A DNA stretch of 64,000 nucleotides from Akanthomyces muscarius (GCF_028009165.1 NW_026611618.1:496001-560000); one strand, 5' to 3'; positions 44,392 through 57,232 are shown, numbered from the stretch's first letter. Notes: a model not told the origin generated them from the sequence alone. A program made the numbers and translations.

Positions 44392-45517
44392 GCTGCGTGG
44401 CGGGGCGGCGATGCGACCAGGCCGTTAGGGCCGCGACAAGGTTCCCGGCGATCGAGCTAGAAGGCGCCAGAAGCGAAGGGGTGCGTTGCTCGAGGGGACG
44501 AAAATTCCATAACGACAGAGAGCGAATGCTGAGCAATATTGCCCTACGGCGTTGGGCTGAGTCGAGGTAGTTACTGAGATGAGAAGAGAAGAGTGTGTTG
44601 CCAGGGATGATTTGAGGGCAAGGGGGGAGGAAACTGGCGGGCAGTGGCGGCTACGGCATCCCGCAGTTAGGCCCACCTCGGGACGTGGTTACTTGCGCCG
44701 GAGGGGGGTCTGTTACAAGCCTTATATGGGCATCTTTTGTGACAGAAACTGGATAAAGACTTCTGTTTATAGAAGATATTTTCAAATGCATATTTCCGTA
44801 GTCATTTATAATCTTGAATCTGGAGCACCTAGCGAAAAGAATACCTACGGTAGGTAGGTAATTATGTCCAGGGCTGCCACATAGCGCGCCATGTACCAAA
44901 AGTCCCCTACAGACCTGCGCTAGCGCTGCATGTGCTGGTCGTCGCTAGCCTCCGCGTTTAGTGGACTGAACAGTGGGTGCGGTCTGGACTGTAGTGGCTC
45001 GCGGCGCTGTAAAAACGTACAGGATGCCCTTTGGCGGGGTCGAGGCGGCATCAGGGTTCCATTGTTGGGCGGCAAGCCGCTCTGTCGCATGGCTGCTGCT
45101 GCTCAGGATGGGATTTTTGGACTTTGGCTAATGTAGCCGCTTTCCACTGCCCATTTACATGATTCTCCCCCGATTTTAGGCATTGTGGCCACGTCGGTCT
45201 CCAACTGTCGCTACCTTGTTCACTGCGCCGAGGTGCCTTGACTCATCGTAGCCTGTTGCCTGTTTGCACAACCGGCTGCCACCTGCAGTCACTTTTACCT
45301 GTTAGCCGCAGTCACCACCCTCCCAGGCAGCAGTAGCACCAACCGCCCGCCATTGTTGTCTTCCGTCCTCGCAGCTGCATGGCCTCGAGCAGATATCTTG
45401 AGCCAGCGTCACGGCAGCGCTGCAGCCTGCATCTTCTCAATAACCTCTGACTGGTAGCCGTACTGTGGCCCGCTTACACGCCCTGCCCAGACCAGCATCA
45501 CATATCAAGTGCCCAAG
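44392..45517. other. Divergent intergenic region
   Basis: Shared upstream region (1.1 kb) of the type II membrane protein and the PARP-E2 gene. No coding exon is supported. Confidence 0.5.
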
Positions 45518-48500
45518 ATGCCGCCGCTCAGGTTCTACGAGGACCTCGCCAAGGCGCAGAGCAGCGAAATAATCAGAGTCTCTGACATAGCCCACGGTGA
45601 TGACTCTGGTGCCCTCAAATTTACCTACCATCACGAAACTCTCTCGGGGCCTGTAACCATCCACATGATGGCCCATGGTGAGCGCAGCCGATCCTTCCCC
45701 CACGCCACCAGTCGGCTGATATGTGCGGCACAGATTGCATGTCTTATCCAAGGAATTCGGGCTTCATCGTCTTTTCAGAGTTCGACAATGCGGACAATGA
45801 TTTCACCCGCTGCCTTGATGCTGTTTGCGAGAAGCAAAAGTGGATCAACATTGGAGAGGCCGTCCGCACTATTTCAGTAGCAATCACGGCCGCTATTGAG
45901 AAGCGTAATGTCGACGTCGAAGATGACCCCGAGGACTCTCCGTGGGATGACGGAAGCGATTTTGAGGAGCTGGATCCTATGGAGATCTCCAGCAACGATG
46001 GCGACCGTCGACCCAGACCCGATCAATATATCGGCGTTGTCCTGACCGACGACGCCAAGACCTTGACCGACCTAAGATCCTCTCTGCGAAAGGCCCAAAA
46101 TTCAGGAATAACTGTCGGTATATATCCCAGATTCGGAAGTAAATTACCCGAAATCATTTCCCTTTCCGCACCCGCCTCGTCTCTTGGCGTTGCCAACGGC
46201 ATTTTGGAATCGTGGGGCCTCAAAGAATCCGACAACTTGGTTCTGCTTGTCAAAATCGGCGGCTTATACCCGAGCCTGGACGAATTTACCAATCTTTCCA
46301 GCCGACAAACAGTCTTGCAGTTTCGATTTGGTAAATGCGTGGGCGAAAAGCCCTCGCTGGTGTCAGTCCAATCTGCCTATCGCAACACAAGGCACTTTTT
46401 CCCAGATGACGACGAGATTGAATCCGCCGGCGCTGACGAGGCCCAATTTCCATTCGAGCTTATCAACATGTCCAACTCAATAGACAAACTATTGAATGCT
46501 GATTTTATGAGGCTGCTCGGAACCAGAAGAAACCACAAACTCTCTTGGCCAAATGCCCAGCAGATTGTCTCGCGACTGGAGCTGCAATCAGCAGGCGGCA
46601 ATGTTTTTGCCGAAGACATCAATGTTGAGGTTTTGAGCATGCAAGTCGACCATATTCCCTGGCAGAGTCTTGTAGGCCCAATTTCCCAGGATGGCGCACT
46701 AGATGACGCAAAATCATTTAGCCTGCCCCTGGTCGCGATGCAGCTCGCCCTACATCGACTCGCAAACTGCACGCGCTACTGCATGGTATGCAACGCATGC
46801 CTGAATCAGGGCTACTCAGCTTTGAAACCCTATGTGTGCTCCAACTCTCTTTGCTTGTTCCAGTACCTGTCACTTGGCCTTGGATCAAGTATTGAGCACG
46901 AAATCATCAACGCCCCCTACGTCGTGGACATGCTGATATGCTTCCTGTACGCCGCACTTGCCAACTTTACCGCTCGTGAGATGCCGGATGGGCTTAGCAT
47001 CAAAACAGCCTATGTGGACGATGATTGGGCTCATGGATCCTACGTCGCCGCAATCGCGGACATGGAAATGATGAAATTACGGGACCTCGACTATTCGATA
47101 TTGAAGGCGAAGAACCCAGGAAAATCTTACGGTGACGCTTTGCGCGAAGGAGACCGTATCCTGATTATCCACCGAGAGCCTGACTGCGATTCGCACATGG
47201 ACTTGGTCGTAAAGTCGTGGTGTCGGCTCGTAGCATTTGTGGATGGAGAGTGGACGTTTGAGCGCCACCATTTTTCCGAATCAAAAAGAAACCCAAAGCC
47301 ACTGCAGCCCGACTCAAAGCCTCATGAACTGTCCAGCGAACCAATCAAGGGAATGGGACAGGGAAATTGGCGCCAAGTGCACTTGTTTGGCTACTGGCAG
47401 AATATCGATGAATTTGCCCTTGACCGGCGAAGACTCGCGTTGCTTACTATTCTCGACGGGCTGCCCCCAGTACTCGACATGCGGAAATATCTGTTGGCCC
47501 AGCCTGGAAGGCGGCTGTCGACTTGGAATCGCATCAATTCTCCCGAGTTGGCAGTATTGAACTGGACTGTGGCTTCGAATCGATCATTGATTGTCCAAGA
47601 CGATATTGTGGCTGACAAAGACATGCAAGACGCATCCTCCAGCAAGGCCTGGAATAAAATCTGCACATCGGAGCACCCCCAGCAAATCAAACAACCATGG
47701 ATGCAGTTTCGATTCCTTCAAGGCTCGCCGGAGATGGAGCAGAAATTCGAGTACAAAGCGAGTCAGATGCTGGAAACGACAAAAACGCCTACAATTTTTG
47801 CCTGGCATGGAAGCCGGCTGAAAAATTGGCACAGCATCATCCGAACAGGGCTAGACTTTTCCAGCGTTGAAAATGGTCGAGCGTGCGGCAATGGAGTCTA
47901 CTTTAGCCATGACATGATTACCAGCCTCGGCTACAGCGGAGGCGGCCTGCTAGGAGACCAGACGAATGTGGTAAGCCTTTCCACAAACATCTCATCAGTC
48001 TGTAGGATCACGAACCAACTAACAGTCCCGGCAGATTGGCCACTGGGCTAAGTCGGAACTTCAAATAAGTTCCGCGATTGCCGTTTGTGAGCTCATAAAC
48101 TCACCCGACGAGTTCGTCTGCAACAATCCGCATTATGTCGTTGATGCATTACACTGGATCCAGTGCCGTTATCTGCTGGTGTCAATCAATCCGACCACGA
48201 AAGCAAAGGAACTTCCTTTTTACGAGCCTCAGAGCAACGAAACCCCCGCGTATGTGTTGCAAGATGGCAATAACCCTATCAAAGTCGGTAAAAAACTTGT
48301 CGAAATACCCATCGTGGCCATTCCGTTCGATCGACGTGCTCGACAGAGCAAAGAGCCCTCACAAGCATCAGCAGTCGCGACAAAAGCTCGGTCACCAGAA
48401 ATTACCACGCCACTGAAATGCAACTACGATACGGATGACATTGATTTGTACCTCGGCTTTATTGACGTGGACGACGGGGTAGTTTCACCCACAATGAAAC

Positions 48501-49231
48501 GACGCGGGTCGTCGACCCCCTCAGATCTTTCGTCGCTCTCTCAGTTTTCAAATAAGCGAGCGAAAGCCGCGGACGGCCGAGTGATCCGAGCCCAGACACG
48601 CAATCCATCCGGTTTTGATCCGCAGGGACTCAAAATGGAATCGCTCCGCCTGCTTGCGGCGCCGACGTGGGCCGCGACGTCGAAGCAGGCTGTCCGCCGC
48701 CTAACGATGGACCTCAAGGATCTGCACCGCCGACAGACCACCTTGGGAGACTTGTCATCGGGATACTACGTGCACACAGACAAGAGCGACAATATGTTTC
48801 AGTGGATTGTCGAGCTCTTTGACTTTGACGCCGCGCTGCCGCTCGCCGGCGACATGACGGCGTTAGGCTGCGCCAGCATCGTCCTCGAGTTTCGCTTTGG
48901 CCCCAGCTATCCAATGTCGCCACCCTTTGTGCGCGTCGTCCGCCCGCAGTTTGTGCCTTTTATGCAGGGCGGCGGCGGGCACGTCACCGCTGGCGGCGCC
49001 GTTTGCCTCGAGCTCCTGACCAACTCGGGCTGGAACCCGGCCATCAACATTGACAATGTGATTATGCAGATTCGCGCGGCGATTGGCGAGCCGGACCGGC
49101 CCGCGAGACTGCAAAAGGGCGTCTACAAAGTGGACTATGGGATCGGAGAGGCGGTCGCGGCATTTACGAGACTGGCGAATGCACATGGCTGGCAGGTGCC
49201 CGAGGACTTTCAGCATATTGCGATGCTGTGA
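45518..49231 (+). CDS. PARP6/8-like ADP-ribosyltransferase fused to a UBE2Q-like ubiquitin-conjugating (E2) domain
   Basis: Exons 45518-45677, 45734-47970 and 48035-49231 join in phase (1, 0) to 1197 aa; introns are 56 and 64 nt. Residues ~400-450 carry a Cys-rich PARP6/8-type element (CMVCNACLNQ, LKPYVCSNSLCLFQYLSLG, then APYVVDMLICFLYAALA). The ART domain spans ~720-850: the donor loop His in IFAWHGSRLKNW (H744), the Tyr in GNGVYFSHD (Y776), and the third-strand motif NNPHYVVDALHW. There the position of the polymerising Glu is occupied by His832, so mono-ADP-ribosylation is expected. A basic, Ser-rich linker (KRRGSSTPSD, NKRAKAADGR) may hold a nuclear signal. Residues ~1015-1190 form the E2 fold, with YPMSPPFVRVVRP and the active-site Cys1123 in GGAVCLELLTNSGWNPA, closest to UBE2Q. 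Such fusions are, to my knowledge, known in filamentous fungi, but their biology is not. Confidence 0.92.
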
Positions 49232-50213
49232 GGCTGAGACTGGTATTGAACGAAGGATCAAGGGCAATGTCGACTGCCGACACATCTAAGATGTTTTGAC
49301 GAGATGAAACAAGGTGAAGAGACGGACGACTAGACTGATGAGTGACGACTTTGAGACTGAGAGCGACAAGACGGAGAGCGTCGAGACTGAGACTGACTCG
49401 ACATATAATGTCCATTACTTTTTGAGAATTCCTGCGCATACTTGCGAGTAGCAGGGCCGTGTTTCTTTTTGCGTGTACACGCCCAGACATTTATATATTT
49501 GTCTTTATTCCTACAGCGATACAGTCTGAGACACATAGCGAAAATAGGGTATACACTGAATGGTGAATTTGATATTTTTATCATGTTTTTTCTATTGCTT
49601 CATTGTTTTCTTTCTTTCGCTGTATAAATTGCTTTGGCATTAGTTGCGTGAACCGCATGCCAAAATCGTGCTGTTTTGGCCATCCGTCTGACCCCTCGCA
49701 ATGTGGACAACCTCGGCAAAAAAACACAGCAACACGACACGACGACACATCAACAAACAGCATGACGGTACAACAGCCGCATCACGCCTACATTTGCCTT
49801 GCCGCTCGCGGTCCTGGTTCTTGATGGTGGTTCTCCGGGTATGGGTTTTACAATTCTATCATGCGCCCCGGTGAGGGACTTTGGTCCTGTATAAAAAGCG
49901 TATATCTTTGTAAATCTCGCAAGAAAAACGAAAAATGAAAAGTGATAAAGATACTGCAGAAGGAGCGTAAAGAAGCATTCACTTTCCCTTGCTGCTCTCA
50001 TCTTCATCGTGGCCCCCCCGCCGCTACGTCCCCTTTTTTTGTCTCTTGATCCTGACTCGCAAGATCATAGCTGTCGTGTTTAAACAAACCTCGCAGAAAA
50101 AAAGACCCCGTGTAGAAATAATTGATGAGCTCCATGGTTGACAAAAGGAAATTGGGAGAAGAAGAAACTGTTACACTAGCTGGTAACAGGCTGACTCTGC
50201 GTGTTGCGTGCGC
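49232..50213. other. Convergent intergenic region
   Basis: Between the 3' ends of the PARP-E2 gene and PRPP synthetase. No gene is seen. Confidence 0.5.
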
Positions 50214-51581
50214 TCAGTCGTGCTGGAACAAAACGCTAATGGACTCGCCGTGGTGGACACGACGAATAGCTTCGGCGAAGACGGCGCTGATGTCCAGCAC
50301 CTCGAGCTTGGGGCAGAGACGGCAGTGCTCAGTCTGAGGCACCGAGTTGGTGACGAGGATCTTGTCAATCGCCGAGGCGTTGATGCGGGCAATGGCGTCG
50401 CCGCTGAAGACACCGTGGGTTAGCAGGGCATACACCTTGACGGCGCCCTCACGCTTGAGCAGCTTGGCAGCGCGGGTGATGGTGTTGGCCGTGTCACCGA
50501 GATCGTCGACCAAGATGCAGATGCGGTTGGCGACGTCACCAACGAGCATCATGCTGGCGTTGCGTTGCTCGGTGAACTTGATCGGTCGGCGCTCCTAGAG
50601 GGCATGTGAGTTTCCATGGCAGCAAGCAGCGGCAGTTCATGTTACCTTGTGAATGAGAGCAAAGTCCATGTTCAGACTGTCGGCAATGGCCGTGGCACGC
50701 TTGGCACCTCCGGCATCCGGCGAGACAACGACGGCCTCCTTATAGCCGGGGATGTACTGCCGGATGTAATTTTGTAGCAGGGGCTTTCCGTAGAGGTTGT
50801 CGACGGGAATGTCGAAGAAGCCCTGGTATTGGGGGTCGTGGAGGTCCATGGTGATGATGTGATCGGCGCCAGCGCACGTGAGCAGGTCGGCAACGAGCGT
50901 ACCGGCCTGAGCAACCCACTGCTTATAGCCTGGCTTGGCGTGAAAGGTATTGACGATGCTGGGCTTCTCGTAGTCGTGGGTGGTGAAGCTGCGCTGCGAA
51001 GAGACGGAACCTTCGGTGGTGTGGCCACGAGCGTGGGAAGCCAGGCTGGCGGCGCTGTCAACGCGCTTGGAGGGAGTGGCGTGGTCGGCGCCTTCGGGCT
51101 TATCCTCCAAGATGCTGTTCTTAGCAAGCTTCTCAGCAAGGCTGTTGACGCCGTTGTTGAGGCCACTGCTCTTGGGCCCACCCGGGCGCGGCGTCGCAGG
51201 GACGCTCTCAAAGGTGTAATCTTGTTTGCTCCCATTCTCGTGGGACCGTGATAGAGGGGCGCCGGACTTGTTGTAGGGCCAGTCGGGCTGACGAGAGTAG
51301 GGAAACAGAGGGACGACTGCAGTGACACGCTTGGCAGAACCAGTCTTGCAGGCCGAGATCATGATGCAGAGGTCAATGAGGTTGTCATTGACGTTGCCGG
51401 AACCAGACTGAACAATGTAGACATCCTTGCCACGGACCGAGTCCTTGATCTCACAGCGGCTTTCACCACCTGAGAATTTGCTAAGGATGCGGTTACCGGG
51501 AGGAATGCAGAGGATGTTGCCAATGTTGTCGGTCAGCTCGGGGTGGGAGTTGCCGCCGAGGAGGACAATGTTGCGGACCAT
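50214..51581 (-). CDS. Ribose-phosphate pyrophosphokinase (PRPP synthetase) with internal insertion
   Basis: Exons on the minus strand 51581-50646 and 50594-50214 join in phase 0 to 438 aa; the intron is 51 nt. It starts at [16 protein letters not shown]. Active-site blocks are complete: GGNSHPEL and [22 protein letters not shown] (ATP-flag region), [33 protein letters not shown], and the PRPP loop [17 protein letters not shown]. An insertion of about 115 residues (positions ~102-217, Ser/Lys-rich, [18 protein letters not shown] onward) interrupts the fold, as in the Prs1/Prs5 type of yeast, where such non-homologous regions link the enzyme to cell-wall-integrity signalling. It makes PRPP for nucleotides, His and Trp in the cytosol. 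The start is chosen at 51581 because upstream residues are not conserved in type. Confidence 0.95.
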
Positions 51582-54306
51582 GGCTGTTCGAGGGCGAGAT
51601 CGGTCGATGAGTCGATTGTCGACTGTTTGCTGATACAACGAGATGGTCGAAGAAATTGACAGCAGAGAAAAAAACTATCAACCAATTGCCTTGTGCGTCA
51701 AATTGAGCGACAGACGAAGAGACTGCGGGGTGGTGATGACGCAACGTCAAAGCGAGCGGTTTAGCTATGCCGAGGGTCAACTTTTTTTTTTAGCCTGCGT
51801 CGCACCGGTTACGGACCAGAAGCAGGCACGCGAGCGCGATGACAGAAGAAAGAAAAAGAGAGGGAAAAAAAATCGTCGCAGTTGGCAAGCTTGGTCAAGA
51901 CCAGCAGGCGCAGCGGGATAGCGTGAAGCGTAGAGGGATGGAGGGCCTGTATCAAAGCAGCATCGTGATGGATAGGAAAGGATGAAAAATCCGGAGAGTC
52001 AAAGGGCAGGCCGGCTAGAGCAAGGCGAGGCCTGAGTCAAGGTTTGAGGTGAGTTGCGGTGCGGTGCGGTACTGCTTCCGTCCCCCGCCGCTCTCCACTG
52101 TAAAAAAAAAAAAGCTGCAGGTGGAGGGAGGTGCAGGTGCGGTTACGGCTACGGCTGCCATGCTTGGTGGGGTAAAATGCAGATGCTGCATGGCTAGGTA
52201 CCTACGCACCTTTACACCGGTTTTTATTAGGCGGTGCGCCATTGGCGGTTGGCGCCGCAGTAGCCATGTCTCTAGCGGTTCTTTATGCAAGGCCGTTTCG
52301 ATAGGTGGCTGTTGGCTTTTTACAAATAAATTAAACTAGATGCTATACACCACATCATGTGCCACAGAATCAATGGGTCGACGTGCTGCCTCTGTCCAAT
52401 TTCTCAGTCTCGGCCAGACTGAACAGAGAAGAGAGACGGGTCGTAAGGAGCATGCGCGAGTAAAACTGCAGGCTCTGCGTCACCCCGAAGCCCTCTGAGA
52501 TCTCGTTGCGTCCGCCAAGGGAGTGTAGCCCGCTGTCATGAAGAAGAGGTCAGCTGCGACTCGCCATATGTCGTCGGCTGTGTACACTTTTGGTATTACC
52601 AGCGACTTGTGCCGCAGGAGCCGTCTTTTATATAATTGAAAGACAACGCCTAACCGTGTAATAAACCTGGTATACACGGAGGACAAGTGAAACTCCAGAG
52701 CCAAGTATACCGGAAATGGCTAGCCAATCACCGACATCTAACTGCGAGGCGTGGCTAGCATCTACACGGACCTAAGTTAACCAACTAGCGGCTTGTGGGA
52801 GAAGCGGAGCACGGCGCCGTAGGAGGGGAGGATCGTGCCCGACGGCGCTGCTCGCTGGTAGAGCAATTTCCGAGTTCATAATGCCATGACATGCGCCCGT
52901 ATCGCAATGCACTAGCCGAACCTCGATGTCGCTACGGGACATGGCCGTAAATATTCTCAAAGAATTTTGAATATTCCCAGAGATCCTACGTCTGCCTCTA
53001 CTAACGTTAGTATATACACGAAACACCGTGTTTTTGGTCGAGGTTGCTGTCCGTTAAGCATAAAGTGCCGCTGAATATTTCTTTTTCGTCTGAAGATGTG
53101 CCTCCGCAGCTAAGCACTGCGCCGCTGTGAGTGGCAGGATGCTGGCTTTAAGTATTGAGGTGGCAATTGCACTTTGAAAATCTGTCGAGTAGTTTTCCAA
53201 GGAAAAAATGGGCTCTAATTTCATCAAGATGGCCTGTAGAGCTAGAGGTGTACACATAGCCCTGTCATCTATCATATCGAGATTTCGGCAGCGGTGCTTT
53301 GATAATGCGCCTCTTCCAGTACGCGTTGCTCTAAAGATGCGCTGGTGCGCCGTAGGCCATCAGGATACAATTGGAAGAGTCAAGCTCCGAGAGACTGTAT
53401 CAGGACAAAATAAGTCACGGACCCTTTTCCCCGACCTTCTTTCTCATATAACACAAGACAACAAGCCTAGAATAATGCAATAGTCACAGTAGTATTTAGC
53501 ACTATGAACATAAATTAAAACATATACTAGTGTGGGCCGCGGGGCCAGCCGCGATGTACCAGGCATGACTATGTAAAAAAGGCAGATTCAGCACGATGAC
53601 ACGCGCATGACATCCCAGGAAAGAGTATGAGGGCCTTCAGCGGCAAGAGTCTAATGATTGGTTTTGAATTCCTGTTGCTCAGATTGTCAGGGCCTATCCC
53701 TGGGGCTCCCGAGGGGCAGCACCTCCGGCCACTGTAACCACTAACAGTCTCTACCTGGAGGTACATAAAATAAGGCATTTGCGACGTGTTGAATTTGGTA
53801 AACTCGATGTCTTCTAGTATTGATCTACATCAAATATACTTCTATTTTTGGTGAGAACCAAATTTTACAGAAAGTAAGGGTAGCTTCCGGAGGTATGTCC
53901 GGGCCTTGACGTTCGAGTGGAGAAAGAGGGCCGATGCACAGTCTGTGAGTGCACCACTCTTAGTCGACTTTCGAAATCTTGTAGCAGATAAAAAAACTCT
54001 TCCTCCAACAAAACATTGACGCTGCTATCTAATGCAACCGTCATTACATTCGATGATGGTATCGTTACACATGTTGGAGGGTCTTTGTTGTGACTCATAC
54101 AGGTGGTAGGGTTTCTCTGCACATTCCATGGAGCATATATATATCGTGTGAAATTACTTTGGCCGTATTCTAGATGCAATACATATCAGCGCGATTGTAT
54201 ATTGAGCAGGTTGCCTCAATTTCTCACAAATTCAAGCACAAGGCTTACCGTTTCACCGCGGACATCGTTCCACTTTCAAAGAGGAGGGCAATAAATTTGC
54301 TCGAGA
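51582..54306. other. Long intergenic region (2.7 kb)
   Basis: The right-hand part is AT-rich and has minus-strand open frames (52480-52704, 53054-53275) whose peptides look partly protein-like (for example ENYSTDFQSAIATSILKA). I could not assemble them into a gene. A short GGTGC tandem patch lies near 52056-52072. These could be remnants of a decayed gene. Confidence 0.4.
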
Positions 54307-55940
54307 ATGCAAAAAACGCGAGCAGAATATAAGAATAGCTTAAATGATATTAATCGCCCAGAAGAAGACACTCCAAAGCCCGAGATCTCTACTACAGCGG
54401 AGATGCACCCATCTACAGCACCCACCCCTTGTCCAACGGAGCTAAGTGCTGCCGGTAAGCGATAGTCGCGTACGAGGGAAGCAGAAAAAGTACTGACTGG
54501 CTACCAGGGGAAATCACAACACTACCAACACCTGGTTTGCAAAGGTCCCTACAAAACAGACTGGACTACTTTACGTCAGCACCGTCTCGTCAGGTCAGCC
54601 GAAGAGAGAGGGACCAAGTTCAAGCCAGGAAAAGATTTACACGTCCCGAGGCAATCGCATTACGGATTCCATCTAACAATATGACCAATGAAGCCTACTT
54701 GAAGGAGAATCCTTGGTATGGAGAACTGAGGAAACCTATTTTCAGCCTCGCACAGCCTTTTCCGCACACGACTCACCATCAAAAGAGTAATCATAGTCGC
54801 AAACTCCCCCAAGATCTGGAAGCGGGCGGGGGATTGCCAAGTCCCGTGCCTGGCTCTCCAAGTACGTTCGGGTCAACTCAATCAAGAAACCACTCGTCGC
54901 GTTGGTTTCGAGAACCGGGAAATCAATTTGCTGTAGATGCAGAACCGTTAGGCCACGAGGAGCTTCCAGAAGTTGAAAAACGAAACCAAGATCCAAACGA
55001 ACTACGCAATTGGTGGGCCAGGATACGCGCGCGTTATCCCGAGCCATTCGCAGAATTTCTGTCTGTGAGTTTCATTTTCGCTCTTTCCTCCCCAAGGGGA
55101 GATATCTGATTGTTTATGCTGACAAGAGCAACTTGCCAAAATAAAAGACGGTCATATCTATATTTTTGGCAACTTCAGCAACACTGAACTCCATGCTTTC
55201 GACAGAGTCTCGGAAAAATTGTGGCAATCTCGAGATTAGCTGGGCGTGGGGTTTTGCATGGATGCTCGGAATCTACATCGGAAGTGGTGTATCTGGAGCT
55301 CATATGAATCCAGCCATTTCCATCACCCTTAGCTTCTACCGCCGCTTTCCATGGCGACAGTGCATTATATACATCGTCATTCAGTTGTTTGCTGGGATTG
55401 TCGCCGGCGCGTTGGCGTACGGTGTCTTCCACGAGATGATACAGCATGCAGATCCGACCTTGGAGGCCAGCTGGTCTGGATTTTTTGGGACTCCAAAGGA
55501 TTGGATGAGCACCAAAGGAGCTGTTCTTTGCCAAATAGTACAAAGCGCTATTGTTGTTGTTGTTATGCTTGCTTTGGGTGACGATCGAAACGATACTCCT
55601 GGAGCAGGCATGCATGCATTTGTAAGCCCGAGGGTCAATCAATACATTGAGGTTTTGCTAACACTTACAAAATTAGATCCTTGGGCTTTTAGTGACAAGT
55701 TTGAAGCTAACATTCGGGCATAACTCGGGGGCTGCGCTGAATCCAGCCGCGGACTTTGGTCCTCGTCTCATAGCTTATTCGGTCGGATATAGTGATACTC
55801 TGGCGTTCGGCAATAACTGGTGGGTAATTGGACCTTGGGTTTCGAACCTAGCTGGCTCAATGATTGGCGGAGCCACCTATGATGCCCTCGTTTTCGTAGG
55901 CTCGGAAAGTCCTGTAAATCGCCGAATTCAGAGGACGTAA
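54307..55940 (+). CDS. Aquaglyceroporin (MIP family) with long N-terminal tail
   Basis: Four exons: 54307-54454, 54508-55064, 55148-55621 and 55677-55940. All splice in phase to 480 aa; introns are 53, 83 and 55 nt. A disordered N-terminal tail of about 225 residues contains NEAYLKENPWYGELRKPIFS, a segment seen in fungal aquaglyceroporins, and ends ...ARYPEPFAEFLS where helix 1 starts. The first half-helix motif is SGAHMNPAIS (N289). The second is SGAALNPAADFGPR (N415), with the Asp that marks glycerol channels. The Arg that normally follows the second NPA and forms the selectivity filter is Ala here. Six membrane segments are recognisable (for example QCIIYIVIQLFAGIVAGALA). It should conduct glycerol or other small solutes across the plasma membrane. 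Confidence 0.93.
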
Positions 55941-56676
55941 AATCACTACCAAAGAGGCAGCAGTTAGCACGCCAGCGGCGGCGGCCCGCCCAAGTGCCCC
56001 CGAAGACTGGCCGCTACGTCGTCAATGAATATGCATTGGCAGCGGGGGGTAGATTTTGATCGACGGACCGCAAATGTTTGTAAAAGAGACAAAGTGGATG
56101 GCTAAGACGCGGGCAAACAATGTAGTACCGGGAACGGGCAAGGAACATGACATTAAAACAAGCTATGAAGTGGGAGTGGCAGATGGCCGCCAGCCACCAA
56201 GTAGCTCGTCAAGAGTATTGGGCCAACGAACGTCAACGACTCACAGGCATAGCATGTATTTCCTACTAGCATTCACCCTCATTGTTTGTTAATGATTAAT
56301 ATAATCTACACATTAGCTGGGCGCTTCCAGTGGTTCATCTATTGATATTCAGTACATGGCGCGCTACCCTAAACTTGTTGCTACCTACCTAAGTGGTAGG
56401 GCAGGTGGGTGGAGCACGCTACGAGCCGGCACTCAGGCCCTGTATTTTTTCCTGCTACAGCGCATTACGTACGCAGAGCCGCCCCACGGCGATTGGCTTT
56501 GCCAGGGCGGGCACTTGGAGCTTGTTTTCTGCCAGAAAAAAAGTTGGGCAAGCTTCAATCCAAGCAAGGCTCGCCGCCCGATCGCCAGAGCATCCCCATC
56601 GGAATTGGTTTGCCATTAATATCAACGCGCGAGCCTCCTCTTATACTACACCAATCCAGGCGCATCATCCGTTAGC
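55941..56676. other. Intergenic region upstream of RPC17
   Basis: No gene is seen. Confidence 0.5.
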
Positions 56677-57187
56677 ATGAAGATTCTTGAGGCCCAGGCT
56701 GCTGTCCTCTCCAACTACGAGGTCTACCAACATGTAGCCGACCAAAAGGACCGTTACAAAAAGACCAAGCGTCGTGGTCCTCCCAATATGGAGACCGTTG
56801 CTCGTGAGGTATGATTCGCTGAATTTGCATTTTATCTGACGCTCTATTGCTAACCTATCGTAGCTGCTCCAGTACCTCCGCACCGCGCCGAGTCCGCTTA
56901 GCCAGACGCCCATCACCTATACACCCTCATGCATCAAGACCCTCATCGAGCGTCTGCAGCCCTTTGAGCTGTCCAAGGGCGAGGTCGTCATGATTCTCAA
57001 CCTGCGACCCTCTTCGGTCGCAGCTCTAAACACCGTTCTCGAGGACATGGGCGACCGATACACCGAGACCGAACAGGAGCAGCTTGTCACCACCATTTCC
57101 GAAGTTCTGGGCCAGTTTGAGGAGCCAGAGCCTCAGGAAGTTGAAGGGGATACATCCATGCATGATGCCGCCGAAGCAGCCCCTTGA
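56677..57187 (+). CDS. RPC17: RNA polymerase III subunit Rpc17 (RPC9/CGRP-RCP)
   Basis: Exons 56677-56808 and 56864-57187 join in phase 0 to 151 aa; the 55-nt intron has a TGCTAAC branch point. The protein starts MKILEAQAAVLSNYEVYQHV, as the family does, and has LLQYLRTAPSPLSQTP, a tip segment, and the HRDC-like LQPFELSKGEVVMILNLRPS, followed by VEDMGDRYTE-like LEDMGDRYTETEQEQL and an acidic tail. Rpc17 pairs with Rpc25 to form the Pol III stalk that contacts TFIIIB and starts tRNA and 5S transcription in the nucleus. The stop lies 45 bp from the stop of the convergent GTPase gene. Confidence 0.93.
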
Positions 57188-57232
57188 AATCTATATCCAG
57201 AATCATGACGCTAAATGCGGCGCTGCCCTTTG

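Noticed and set aside
53054..53275. Minus-strand frame that looks partly protein-like
   Set aside because: No upstream or downstream exon joins in phase and I recognise no family.
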